From: Denitrovibrio sp.
Lineage (GTDB): Bacteria; Chrysiogenota; Deferribacteres; Deferribacterales; Geovibrionaceae
Assembly (NCBI GenBank): GCA_002869185.1
Contig: PKTN01000013.1
Coordinates: forward strand, 1 to 64,000
Direction of reading: 5' to 3'
Length of the DNA stretch: 64,000 nucleotides
Shown here: positions 18,743 through 28,110 of the stretch, one piece after another
Numbering within the stretch: position 1 is the stretch's first letter
How the letters are laid out: each line of letters starts with the position of its first letter
Program-made: the position numbers and the translations under genes
Notes under the pieces: generated by a model
What the model saw: only the letters and a program-made list of their open reading frames with translations
Databases searched by the model: none
Told to the model about the DNA's origin: nothing

Positions 18743-20738
18743 TTGCCACCAACCAGTAGAAAACTTCTATCACGTGGTGGATTATGCAGTAGAAAAAAGT
18801 TACTTGCCATTCATAGAGACTGCGTTAAAAAAGCCTGAATTCAAATTCAGCATTCATTACAGCGGATGGCTTTTCGAATACATTAAGAACAACCACACAA
18901 AACTATTCAGTATGATGCAAGATACTGCAAAGTCTGGTCAGGCGGAGTTTTTCTCTGGGGGCTATTACGAACCAGTACTCGCTTCTATCCCGTCCATAGA
19001 CAGACGTGAGCAGATAAAAAAGCTGAACGGCTTCATCGAAGACAATTTCGACGTGAGCCCAAAGGGTCTTTGGCTAACAGAGAGGGTTTGGGACAGCTCA
19101 ATCATTCCTGACTGTGCGGATGCTGGGATTGAGTACGTGATAGTTGACGACTATCATTTTATAGCTGCTGGTTTTTACGAAGCTATGCTGCATTCCCACT
19201 TCAAAACTGAGCAGGATGGGTGCGAAATGCTCATCTTCCCTATTAGCGAAAAGCTTAGATATATGACTCCTTTTAGCCCAGCCACAGAGGTTGCGGACTA
19301 CCTGAAAGAGATAAAAGATTCTGGCGGAAAATCACTAACTATATTTGACGATGGTGAAAAGTTTGGACTATGGCCAGAAACATATGAATGGGTATACAAA
19401 AAGAGATGGCTCGAAGATTTCATCGACGCTGTTGCTGGCTCTGACCATTCAGAGTTTGCACTCTTTAAAGATACAGTAAAAGAGCAGAAACCTGCTCAAA
19501 TAGCATATCTACCAACCGTTTCATACTTCGAGATGGGTGAGTGGTCACTATTCACTGAACGCACTAAGAAGATGGAAACACTCGTCGAAGAGATGGACGA
19601 GAAATATACTGACGATACATCAAAGGCATTTGTAAAGGGTGGCATCTGGAAGAATTTCCTTGTTAAGTATCCAGAGTCAAACCGCATACACAAAAGAACT
19701 ACTCAGCTCTCCAAAAAGGCAAATTTGCTGAAAGACGAGCTACTCCTTGACGCTCTATACAAGGCTCAGTGCAATGATGTTCTATGGCACGGAATCTTTG
19801 GCGGACTATACCTGCCGAACCTACGAAACAACTCTTACAGATTTATCATCGAGGCTGAAAAAAGGCTCGAAGAGATTTCAGAGACTGACGAGGTTACAGT
19901 TGGCGACATGGATTTTGATGGCTACGACGAAGCCTATCTTCGAGGCGAATCAAGCAACTTTATGTTCACCTCCAGAGATGGCGGTCAGATGGTGGCACTT
20001 GAGGATAAAAACAACCTTTTCAACTTCCAAAACACTCTCACCAGAAGGGAAGAGGCTTATCACGAAAAGCTCTTTGCGGTAGCAGAAAAACCAGCCACAG
20101 AAGATACAGATGGCGTAACTAATATCCACGATGCAAAAGCACCTGTTGACGAAGAATATAAGCAATATCTGGTCTACGATTGGTATAACAAAAATAGTTT
20201 TATAGATCATTTTGTAGACGGTTTTGACTTCGACTCATTTATGGATGTCAGCTTCAATGAAATAGGCGATTTCGTAAATCAACCTATGGAGCTGGAGACT
20301 AATAAATCTAGTGTTCTCTTCTCCAGAGATGGCGGAATATATAAAAATGAAATCAAGAATGCGACAAGCTTAACGAAAAGATATTCGACTATAAAAGATG
20401 GCATAGCATTCGAGCTTTGTATAAATTCTGCTAGCAGTGCAACATACGTTATGGAGTTAAATCTCCACTTTAACAATATGTCTGAAGCGACCATCAATGG
20501 TAAAAAACTTGAAGATATCAAAGGCGAAAAATCTCATAGCTTTATAATAAGAGACAAGCATACACCAAAAGGTATAAAAATAACTTTGGAGAAACAGACA
20601 GAGTTATATGCATATATCGCAAAGACCCTCTCACAATCAGAAAGTGGTGCAGACCTGACCGACCAAGGGATTTGCATACTCATGCCATTTGAGATGGACA
20701 GCAAACTTAACATTAAAGGCACACTCGAAATAGTGTGA
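18711..20738 (+). CDS. GH57 alpha-amylase / 4-alpha-glucanotransferase
   Basis: Second GH57 enzyme, 675 aa, cytosolic. It opens LHLGIHCHQPVENFYHVV. The nucleophile Glu is in GLWLTERVWDSS (~residue 125) and the Asp in FDDGEKFGLWPETYEW (~215). The C-terminal half shows the alpha-amylase/4-alpha-glucanotransferase C-terminal type of organisation (DUF1925/DUF1926). Family members of this shape disproportionate maltodextrins. Start is TTG 18711 with GAGGAG 6 nt upstream, confirmed because the LHLGIHCHQP strand is conserved from the first residues. A copy of this start region lies 204 bp upstream. galT follows after 9 nt. Confidence 0.87.
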   Translation: MEKLPLHLGIHCHQPVENFYHVVDYAVEKSYLPFIETALKKPEFKFSIHYSGWLFEYIKNNHTKLFSMMQDTAKSGQAEFFSGGYYEPVLASIPSIDRREQIKKLNGFIEDNFDVSPKGLWLTERVWDSSIIPDCADAGIEYVIVDDYHFIAAGFYEAMLHSHFKTEQDGCEMLIFPISEKLRYMTPFSPATEVADYLKEIKDSGGKSLTIFDDGEKFGLWPETYEWVYKKRWLEDFIDAVAGSDHSEFALFKDTVKEQKPAQIAYLPTVSYFEMGEWSLFTERTKKMETLVEEMDEKYTDDTSKAFVKGGIWKNFLVKYPESNRIHKRTTQLSKKANLLKDELLLDALYKAQCNDVLWHGIFGGLYLPNLRNNSYRFIIEAEKRLEEISETDEVTVGDMDFDGYDEAYLRGESSNFMFTSRDGGQMVALEDKNNLFNFQNTLTRREEAYHEKLFAVAEKPATEDTDGVTNIHDAKAPVDEEYKQYLVYDWYNKNSFIDHFVDGFDFDSFMDVSFNEIGDFVNQPMELETNKSSVLFSRDGGIYKNEIKNATSLTKRYSTIKDGIAFELCINSASSATYVMELNLHFNNMSEATINGKKLEDIKGEKSHSFIIRDKHTPKGIKITLEKQTELYAYIAKTLSQSESGADLTDQGICILMPFEMDSKLNIKGTLEIV

Positions 20739-20747
20739 GGAGAATAG

Positions 20748-21767
20748 ATGTCTGAACTGAGATACGACCCTGTAAAGCAGATATGGTCTGTAATAGCCAC
20801 AGATAGAAGCAGAAAACCTGACGATTTCCTAGTCAAGCGACTAGAGTTTCGTGAGGACGAGATGACTGTATGCCCTTTCTGCAAAGGACATGAGTCAAAA
20901 ACAGGGACAGAGATTTACTCTCTGAAAGGGAGCAACGGTTGGGCGACTAGAGTTGTGCCTAATAGATATCCTGCGTTCCGTATCGAAGGTGAGCTGAAAC
21001 GTACAGGTCACGGAATATATGACGCAGTAAATGCTGTTGGTGCACATGAGGTTGTCATAGAAACACCGAGGCACGACATAAACCCAGGCAATTATACTGA
21101 AGATATTTTATATAATCTCTTCTATACATTCAGGGAACGAGTGAAAGATCTTAAAAAAGATACTCGATTCAGATACATTATGCCGTTTAAAAATTATGGA
21201 CTGCTAGCAGGTTCAAATATAAATCATCCGCACTCGCAGATAATTGCACTCCCTGTTACACCTAACATAGTAAAAACTAAACTTTCTGCGGCACTTGAAC
21301 ATTACCATAACAAGGAAAGATGCCTTTTTTGTGATATACTAGATCAGGAGCGAAATGAGAATACGCGCATTATATATGAGAATCAGGACTTTATAGCCCT
21401 TTGCCCATATGCGTCTGCGCTCCCATTTGAAGTGAGCATATATCCAAAACGGCATAATCATTGCTTCGAAAATACTGACGAGGGAGAGCTTTCAGGGCTT
21501 GCTGACATAACAAAAGAGGTTTTCGGTAGACTTTACAAATGTTTAGAAAATCCTCCACTAAATATGGTTGTGCATACTTCTCCTCCAGCGGTTAAAAGAC
21601 CATCACAGTCTGGTCACTGGGCGAGCATTAAAGAGGATTTTCACTGGCATATAGAGATAACACCTAGGCTATCTGGCGTGGCTGGATTTGAGTCTGGAAC
21701 TGGTTTTTACATAAATCCTGTCGCACCTGAAAGTGCTGCAGACTATCTTAAAGGAGCTGGTAATTGA
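20748..21767 (+). CDS. galT: Galactose-1-phosphate uridylyltransferase-like (HIT superfamily)
   Basis: Nucleotidyl transfer between hexose 1-phosphates through a nucleotidyl-histidine. Zinc-type cysteines in VCPFCKGHE and RCLFCDIL. The active-site motif is NHPHSQ, where classical GalT has HPHGQ; a C-terminal WHIEITPRLS supplies the second histidine set. 339 aa is normal. Set among glycogen enzymes, it may act as a hexose-1-phosphate nucleotidyltransferase for glucan metabolism, not galactose breakdown (inference). Its end overlaps the TTG start of the synthase by 4 nt. Confidence 0.87.
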   Translation: MSELRYDPVKQIWSVIATDRSRKPDDFLVKRLEFREDEMTVCPFCKGHESKTGTEIYSLKGSNGWATRVVPNRYPAFRIEGELKRTGHGIYDAVNAVGAHEVVIETPRHDINPGNYTEDILYNLFYTFRERVKDLKKDTRFRYIMPFKNYGLLAGSNINHPHSQIIALPVTPNIVKTKLSAALEHYHNKERCLFCDILDQERNENTRIIYENQDFIALCPYASALPFEVSIYPKRHNHCFENTDEGELSGLADITKEVFGRLYKCLENPPLNMVVHTSPPAVKRPSQSGHWASIKEDFHWHIEITPRLSGVAGFESGTGFYINPVAPESAADYLKGAGN

Positions 21768-23188
21768 AAGTAGTTTTGGTATCTAGTGAGGTATCTCCGT
21801 TATCCCGTACTGGGATGCTTGGCGACACTGTTGCAGGGCTTGCAAAAGGGCTCTCGCTTAATGGTGTCGAAACTTGTGTAATATCTCCTATGTATCTGAC
21901 AATCTGTACCGATGAAGAGAGATACAATAAAGAGTGCTCAATATCTGTAACAGCAGATCATAAGGAATACTCTTTTGATGTATACACTGCAGAGATCGAT
22001 GGTCTGCACTTTATACTCCTGCGTAATGACGACCTATACGGAAGGCGAAATATTTATGGCCCCGGTGAATTTGATTATTCTGACAATGACATACGATTTG
22101 GGATATTCAGTCTAGCCACACTCGAATACATTAGCAAATGTACTGGAAAACAAGACATTATACACTGTCACGAGTGGCCAACAGGTCTGGCTCCTGTTTA
22201 TCGCAATCTTTACTACCACCACATACAGTCAAAGATTGTATTTACTGCACACGATCTATCCTTTCAGGGGATATTTGATAAATTCAGCATTCAGAAACTC
22301 GGGCTACCGTGGGATATTTACAACATCGAAGAGCTGGAGTATTACGACGGGATAAGCTTTCTAAAGGGTGGGTTGGTTCATGCGGACTATATAACAGTGC
22401 CTAGCCCTTCATACTGCAAAGATATCCAGACTGAGGAACACTCTCAGGGGCTGGGGCTACTTATGTCCGACCTCTCTAGTAAGCTCGAAGGGATACTTGG
22501 TGGGATAGATTTTGACATATTTAACCCTGAAACAGACAGGTGTTTAGCAGAGAATTATACAAGCGAAACACTTGAGAAACGGCTAATAAATAAAGTCGAG
22601 TTCTTAAAACAAGCAGGTCTAAGTGATATATCACGTCCACTTTTTATGGTGGATACTAAAATCAGAGAGCGCAAAGGGCTAGATTTGATCATAGATTCCG
22701 CAGAGGCTCTTGCTGGTTTAGAAGCTAATTTTGCTTTTTTTGGATATGGAGAATCGTATCTCTGTTCAAAGTTTAAAGAGATTACAAACAAGTATGACAA
22801 TATATATACTTTCATAGGTAATAGTGAGACTATGGTACACCTCGCCTATGGAGCGGCTGACTTTATCCTTAGACCGTCACTGTACGAACCTAGTGGAAAG
22901 AGTCATCTAAAAGGGATGCGTTACGGTGCTCTACCTGTTGTAAGTAGAACTGGCGGACATTTAGACACTGTAAAGGATATGACCGAAGATAACGGATATG
23001 GATTATTCATAAAGGACTATAGTAGGCAAGAGCTACAAAACAAAATAGAACACGCAGTAGACTTTTATAAAGATAAGACTATATTAACAGAGTGCATGAA
23101 AAGAGCTATGCACATGGACTATTCGTGGAAGAGTGCATCTTTAAAATACATTGGTTTGTATGAGAGGTTGCTCGGAGGGAATGAATGA
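21764..23188 (+). CDS. glgA: Glycogen synthase-like GT5 glycosyltransferase
   Basis: GT-B glycosyltransferase expected to elongate alpha-1,4-glucan from ADP- or UDP-glucose. Residues 1-230 are the starch-synthase catalytic domain (HCHEWPTGLAPVY, FTAHDLSFQG) and 250-474 the GT1-type domain with LRPSLYEPSGKSHLKGMRYG and VSRTGGHLDTV. The N-terminal K-x-G-G-L motif that contacts the nucleotide sugar reads RTGML here, losing both the Lys and one Gly, so donor use may differ or the enzyme may be altered. TTG start overlaps the galT stop. No glgC is in the window. Confidence 0.87.
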   Translation: MKVVLVSSEVSPLSRTGMLGDTVAGLAKGLSLNGVETCVISPMYLTICTDEERYNKECSISVTADHKEYSFDVYTAEIDGLHFILLRNDDLYGRRNIYGPGEFDYSDNDIRFGIFSLATLEYISKCTGKQDIIHCHEWPTGLAPVYRNLYYHHIQSKIVFTAHDLSFQGIFDKFSIQKLGLPWDIYNIEELEYYDGISFLKGGLVHADYITVPSPSYCKDIQTEEHSQGLGLLMSDLSSKLEGILGGIDFDIFNPETDRCLAENYTSETLEKRLINKVEFLKQAGLSDISRPLFMVDTKIRERKGLDLIIDSAEALAGLEANFAFFGYGESYLCSKFKEITNKYDNIYTFIGNSETMVHLAYGAADFILRPSLYEPSGKSHLKGMRYGALPVVSRTGGHLDTVKDMTEDNGYGLFIKDYSRQELQNKIEHAVDFYKDKTILTECMKRAMHMDYSWKSASLKYIGLYERLLGGNE

Positions 23189-23949
23189 AACTTGAGAAAA
23201 TGAACAAGAAAGAGCTCTATGAGTTAGCTAAGAAATACGCTATCAAAAATAGAAGCAAAATGGGAAAGCCAGAGCTACTTAAAGCACTGACTAAATATGA
23301 AAAAACTGTTACGCCAAAAACTACTCCACAGGCATCACCTGAGGCGACAAGGGTGACAAGCCCTATGCCTGAAAGTGCGCCACCTGCACCAGAGCAAGCG
23401 ATAAAGCGTGATTACCCTATACCAGAAAGGTATAACATAGACACAGTTGTCCTGCTCCCTGTAAACCCTAAGAAGGAATATGTTTACTGGGAAGTCTCCG
23501 ACAAGACTATCACCGACTATTGTGCAAAGCTAAACATAGCACAGCCTGTATTCATCCTAAAAGTATTTCAAGGGGATGAAGATTCGATAGAAGAGTTGGC
23601 AAGTGTAAAGGTTAGTAAATACGGAAATTGGTATTTCGATCTTTATTGTCCAGAGATGAACCTTTGGGCAGAGCTTGGCATATTAGACAGCATGGGGAAC
23701 TACTATCCTCTTATGGCTTCTAAAAAAATAATGATGCCATCAGACACTGTCAGTAAAGAGATCGACAAAGAGACATGGATGACAGTTGGTGAGAATATCG
23801 AACAGATATTTGATCTATCAGGTTTGAATGATGTCAGACGAGAAGAACTCCTATCAAGTGCTAGACTGCACTCTGAGCTATTTAAAAAACTGCACAGCGG
23901 TGAGGGTTTATCCTCAACTACTTTGCATAATAAACAAGGTGGTGAATAA
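23185..23949 (+). CDS. DUF4912 protein with Rho-N-like N-terminus
   Basis: 254 aa, no signal peptide. Residues ~1-45 (KMNKKELYELAKKYAIKN and MGKPELLKALTKYE) are a SAP/Rho-N-like helical motif. A Pro/Thr/Ala-rich linker (~46-80) leads to a DUF4912 domain (~85-205) with VLLPVNPKKEYVYWEVSD. DUF4912 proteins often occur next to GH57 branching enzymes, as here, and are suspected of binding glucan or scaffolding the glycogen enzymes. That role is inference. It overlaps glgA by 4 nt and the GH57 branching enzyme by 1 nt, so all three are coupled. Confidence 0.75.
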   Translation: MKLEKMNKKELYELAKKYAIKNRSKMGKPELLKALTKYEKTVTPKTTPQASPEATRVTSPMPESAPPAPEQAIKRDYPIPERYNIDTVVLLPVNPKKEYVYWEVSDKTITDYCAKLNIAQPVFILKVFQGDEDSIEELASVKVSKYGNWYFDLYCPEMNLWAELGILDSMGNYYPLMASKKIMMPSDTVSKEIDKETWMTVGENIEQIFDLSGLNDVRREELLSSARLHSELFKKLHSGEGLSSTTLHNKQGGE

Positions 23950-25526
23950 TGAGTAACGGCTATTGGATGCTGGTACTTCACTCACATCTCCCCTTTGTAA
24001 AACACCCAGAATATTCATATTTTTTAGAAGAACACTGGTTTTATGAAGCTATATCAGAAACATACATCCCTATGCTCCAATACATGAAGCGTATGGAAGA
24101 TGAAGGTATAAATTTCCGTTTTGCTGTATCTGTCACACCGCCACTTGCGGAGATGATGAGCGATGGAATGCTGATGGGCAGATATGAGAAGCATCTAGAA
24201 AAGATGTTAGAGTTAGCTGAGAAAGAGATCAAAAGGACTAAGGACACCTGCTTTGAGCACCTTGCCTTAATGTATAAAGAACGCTTTGAAGGGCTTAAAG
24301 AATTCTATTACGGATTTCTAAATAAAAGCCTCATCTCAGGATATAAGCACTTTCTTGAGTGTGGAAATATCGACGTAATTACTTGTGGATTCACGCACGG
24401 ATTCCTCCCACTTCTTAACAAGACTGAGAATGCTGTCAGAGCTCAGATAGAGCTGGCTGTTACAAGCCACGAACAAAAATTTGGTCAAGCCCCTAAAGGG
24501 ATTTGGCTACCTGAGTGTGCTTATTTCGATGGACTAGACGATATCCTAGCAGAATACGGCATAAAGTATTTCTTCGTGGACACACACGGGGTTCTCTATG
24601 CTAAACCTAGACCAAAATATGGCGTCTATGCACCTGTATTTACTGAGAGTGGCGTTGCCGCTTTTGGTAGAGATTATTACTCATCTAAGCAGGTATGGAG
24701 CTCCAAAGAGGGCTACCCAGGGGACGTGAGCTATAGAGATTTTTATCGTGACATAGGCTACGACCTCGAGCACGATTATATAAAACCATACATAAGCCCA
24801 GATGGCGAAAGAGTTTTCACAGGGTTTAAGTATCACAAGATTACTGGTGAAAGTGAATATAAAGAATTCTACGATCACCGTGTTGCATCCAAAAAAACAG
24901 AAGGGCACGCAAAACACTTTGTTGCAGAACGAGAGAAACAACTTGCAGAGATAGCTGAACTCATTGACAGAAAACCTGTTGTTGTCTCACCTTATGATGC
25001 AGAGCTATACGGTCACTGGTGGTTTGAAGGACCTGAATTCCTTTATAATGTCTTTAAAGAGATGGACAAGTCTGAAACCATAAAACCTATTACTCCGTCT
25101 GAGTATTTAGAAGAGTATCAAACAAACCAGATGGTTAAGGTGAACCCTTCATCATGGGGAGATAAAGGCTACTATGACGTTTGGCTCAATACAGGAAACG
25201 ACTGGATATACCGCCACTTGCATTATATGTCTGAAAAGATAGTTGATATGGCAAAGTTTCACCAGGGTACAACAGATGACCTTACTAGACGCTGTCTAAA
25301 CCAGATGTCTAGAGAGTTATTCTTAGCACAAAGTAGCGACTGGGCATTCCTTGTAACTACAGGGACAGCCATCGATTATGCCGTTCAGCGTACTAAAGAA
25401 CATATACATAATTTTCTACGCCTTAGAGATATGGTAGAGAATGAAGATACGGACACTAGCTTCCTAGAACGGATTGAAGAGAAGAACAGCATCTTCCCTG
25501 CTATGGACTTTAGGGTATACTGCTAA
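23949..25526 (+). CDS. GH57 1,4-alpha-glucan branching enzyme (DUF1957 type)
   Basis: Third GH57 enzyme, 525 aa, the probable glycogen branching enzyme in place of a GH13 GlgB, none being visible. It begins WMLVLHSHLPFVKHPEY. The nucleophile Glu is in GIWLPECAYFDG (~residue 184) and the Asp in VVSPYDAELYGHWWFEGPE (~350). The helical DUF1957 C-terminus includes the aromatic stretch LFLAQSSDWAFLVTTGTA used in branching enzymes. Last gene of the operon. No clear terminator follows before ferritin. Confidence 0.9.
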   Translation: MSNGYWMLVLHSHLPFVKHPEYSYFLEEHWFYEAISETYIPMLQYMKRMEDEGINFRFAVSVTPPLAEMMSDGMLMGRYEKHLEKMLELAEKEIKRTKDTCFEHLALMYKERFEGLKEFYYGFLNKSLISGYKHFLECGNIDVITCGFTHGFLPLLNKTENAVRAQIELAVTSHEQKFGQAPKGIWLPECAYFDGLDDILAEYGIKYFFVDTHGVLYAKPRPKYGVYAPVFTESGVAAFGRDYYSSKQVWSSKEGYPGDVSYRDFYRDIGYDLEHDYIKPYISPDGERVFTGFKYHKITGESEYKEFYDHRVASKKTEGHAKHFVAEREKQLAEIAELIDRKPVVVSPYDAELYGHWWFEGPEFLYNVFKEMDKSETIKPITPSEYLEEYQTNQMVKVNPSSWGDKGYYDVWLNTGNDWIYRHLHYMSEKIVDMAKFHQGTTDDLTRRCLNQMSRELFLAQSSDWAFLVTTGTAIDYAVQRTKEHIHNFLRLRDMVENEDTDTSFLERIEEKNSIFPAMDFRVYC

Positions 25527-25599
25527 TATACCTACTCAGCTATTGCAGCTTAAAGACAATTATGGTATTTTAATAAAAATTATCAACAAGGAGCATTAA

Positions 25600-26112
25600 A
25601 TGGCATCAGATAAAATGAACAAAGCACTCAATGCACAGCTTAATTTCGAATACTATTCAGCGTATGTTTACCTAGCTATGGCAGCACACGCAGACAATAT
25701 AGGACTCAAAGGCATCTCATCATGGTTCGACGCTCAATACCAAGAAGAGATGATGCACGCAACTAAGTTCCTTCACTATATTATGGATAGAGGCGTTGTT
25801 GAACTTGAGACTATCGAAAAACCTCGTAAAGAGTACAAAGACGTTCTTGAAATGTTCGAAGTAACTCTTGAGCACGAGCAAGAAGTGACTGCTAAGATTA
25901 ATGACCTCGCGACACTTGCTATCGAAGAGAAGGATCACGCGACTAACTCTTTCCTCCAGTGGTTCATAAATGAGCAGGTTGAAGAAGAAGCTACTGTTAA
26001 AGAGATCCTCGACAAGCTTAAGCTTGCTGGAACTACAGGTCCTGGACTTTTTATGGTCAACAACGAACTTGGCGCAAGAACCTTCGCTCCACCTGCTGAC
26101 GCAACTGAATAA
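25600..26112 (+). CDS. ftnA: Ferritin
   Basis: Non-haem iron-storage ferritin, 170 aa, which assembles into a 24-mer cage in the cytosol. Ferroxidase-centre residues are visible: Glu in FEYYSAYVY, Glu and His in EEMMHATKFL, Glu in EVTLEHEQ and the later pair in NEQVEEEATV. AAGGAGC precedes the ATG. It stands alone between the glycogen operon and a terminator at 26209. I see no clear Fur box in its short upstream region. Confidence 0.95.
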   Translation: MASDKMNKALNAQLNFEYYSAYVYLAMAAHADNIGLKGISSWFDAQYQEEMMHATKFLHYIMDRGVVELETIEKPRKEYKDVLEMFEVTLEHEQEVTAKINDLATLAIEEKDHATNSFLQWFINEQVEEEATVKEILDKLKLAGTTGPGLFMVNNELGARTFAPPADATE

Positions 26113-26121
26113 ATAGGATAA

Positions 26122-26192
26122 GTCATTCTGAGAGAGTTTTCGACCGTCAGGATCTCAGAACTCTACGCCAGCAGTAGCTGGCTCAGCATGAC
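26122..26192. repeat. Short palindromic dispersed-type repeat (GTCATTCTGAG ends)
   Basis: The ends GTCATTCTGAG (26122-26132) and CTCAGCATGAC (26182-26192) are inverted repeats with one mismatch and enclose 49 bp. Repeats with these ends are common as small non-coding palindromic elements in many bacterial genomes. No coding capacity. It lies between ferritin and its terminator. Confidence 0.65.
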
Positions 26193-26208
26193 AATATATA
26201 TAAACAAT

Positions 26209-26237
26209 AAAGCCCACTTTACGGTGGGCTTTTTTTA
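26209..26237 (+). terminator. Rho-independent terminator after ferritin
   Basis: AGCCCAC / GTGGGCT stem with a 6-nt loop, followed by a run of seven T. It ends the ferritin transcript before the histidine kinase gene. Confidence 0.9.
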
Positions 26238-26291
26238 TAAGTAAATAGCTTATAGTTGCACCTTCTCAATATAATGGGATATTATATAGCT

Positions 26292-28109
26292 ATGATTAAA
26301 CGTTTAGCTGTGTATATAAGCGTACTTGTTGTTTTTATTTTATCCATGACAACAGGTATTTATTTCGCACAATCAAAAAAACTGATTCAGGATGATGTTA
26401 AATCTCAAGCAGAGCTCATCCTCCGCATGAAAAAGAATGGGATTGAAAGCTTTTTAGATAAAGCCTCTTACCTGACAACAGCCGTTGCCGAAAACCACAC
26501 TCTGCAAGATTTTTTTAAATATTCAGTAAGTAGAACTACCGCTGAAAATCTATTCATGGACTACAGCAAAAAGATAGAAGATATTCAGGCGATGAGACTA
26601 GTCGATAAGAATGGCGATATATTAGTCTTTGTCCGTGAAGGTGAAGTTTTATCAAGTGAGCCAGACTATGTCCCTATAAACCTCAGCAACAGGCAATTCT
26701 TTAGAAATGTCCGTGATAACAACCTAACCTTTTCTATATTCTCAGATTTTGAACGGGGACACCTGCCGGATGCAACGTCTTTTTGCCCGTCTATGATACG
26801 GAGCCTCATACCTATATTTGAAGGAGAAGAGGTGCTCGGTTATCTTATTATCAACTTCTGGGGGAGCAAACTTGGCGAAACAGTAAGCCAGCTCGACGAT
26901 AGGATGGGGATATCATTCATCGCAGAAACCAATACAATTAACAAGGATAGAAATGGCGTTTTCCTATTCCACAACGACAGAAAATACGAATTTGCAAATC
27001 AGTTTGATACTTCATATTTCTTCGAAAATGTATATGGTGAAGAGGCTTTCAGATGGCTCCAGCAAGAGGATTCTCCTATTTTGGAGACAGATAAAGGCTA
27101 TATGTTTTGCACAACACTAACCCCATACGAAACTGATGCCCAATCGTGGAAGATTTGTACCATACTTAATAGAGATTACTTCTTTCGCTCGTTACATGTT
27201 CTCAGGAGAGATTTTTTAGCTGTAATGCTCCTCTCTATCATCCTAAGTATACTCACTGCTGTGATATTCAGCAGATATTTCATGAAGCCATATGCAGAGA
27301 TCAAATCCGCAGTTAAAGCCTATAGCGAAGGTAACTTTGACCACGAGCTGAAGGGTGAATACTCTGGAGAGATCAACGATATAGCAAACAGTATCCGTTC
27401 CATGGCATCCTCCTTGAAAGAGTACATTCAGGACATCCAAAACACACAGACAAAACTAGAGCTCATGAACAGATTATCTGCACTTGGTGTCATGGCTGGT
27501 GGTGTAGCACACGAGCTGAACACACCTCTCAACAGCATAATAGTTCTTACTGGACTTTTAGAGGAAGAAATTCCTGATCAATCAGAAGATCTGCACACTA
27601 TAAAGACTGAGGCAAAAAGGTGCGTAGATATCATACAGAACTTAAGAAAACTAGCCCCCGGGGATCAACAAGAGTCTAGCTTCAAACAAGTTAATTTAAA
27701 AACACTTGTAGAAGAGACTGTAAAGCATATGGATTTTAAATCAGGTATAAACGTTAATCTTGAACTTGAGGATGTTACCGTCAAGGGCTATCCAACCATG
27801 CTCCAACAAGTGCTCATCAATCTGATACAAAACTCTATAGACGCCATAGAGTTAAACGGGAATATCACGATATCTCTTAAAGATGATGAAAAAAGCGCTA
27901 GATTAATGGTATCTGACACAGGTTCCGGTATAGAAAAGAATGATATAGACAAGATATACGATCCTTTCCATACATCAAAATCGCCAGAACGAGGAATGGG
28001 ACTTGGACTTTCTCTCGTTTATAAGATAATAAGAAAGCATAATGGACAGATATCTGTTGAAACTACACCAGATAAAGGGACTATTTTCGCGATAGTGTTG
28101 GAGAAATAA
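26292..28109 (+). CDS. Membrane sensor histidine kinase (Cache-type sensor, HAMP)
   Basis: Sensor kinase of about 605 aa. First membrane helix LAVYISVLVVFILSM, then a ~280-residue periplasmic sensor of Cache type, then a second helix VMLLSIILSILTAVIF. HAMP follows, then HisKA with the phospho-acceptor in GGVAHELNTPLNSI and a HATPase domain (INLIQNSIDAI, DTGSGIE, GMGLGLSL). I start at ATG 26292 because the longer TTG start (26256) adds residues before the helix with no RBS. The stop is one base before the NtrC-type regulator ATG, so the pair is an operon and very likely cognate. Confidence 0.9.
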   Translation: MIKRLAVYISVLVVFILSMTTGIYFAQSKKLIQDDVKSQAELILRMKKNGIESFLDKASYLTTAVAENHTLQDFFKYSVSRTTAENLFMDYSKKIEDIQAMRLVDKNGDILVFVREGEVLSSEPDYVPINLSNRQFFRNVRDNNLTFSIFSDFERGHLPDATSFCPSMIRSLIPIFEGEEVLGYLIINFWGSKLGETVSQLDDRMGISFIAETNTINKDRNGVFLFHNDRKYEFANQFDTSYFFENVYGEEAFRWLQQEDSPILETDKGYMFCTTLTPYETDAQSWKICTILNRDYFFRSLHVLRRDFLAVMLLSIILSILTAVIFSRYFMKPYAEIKSAVKAYSEGNFDHELKGEYSGEINDIANSIRSMASSLKEYIQDIQNTQTKLELMNRLSALGVMAGGVAHELNTPLNSIIVLTGLLEEEIPDQSEDLHTIKTEAKRCVDIIQNLRKLAPGDQQESSFKQVNLKTLVEETVKHMDFKSGINVNLELEDVTVKGYPTMLQQVLINLIQNSIDAIELNGNITISLKDDEKSARLMVSDTGSGIEKNDIDKIYDPFHTSKSPERGMGLGLSLVYKIIRKHNGQISVETTPDKGTIFAIVLEK

Positions 28110-28110
28110 A

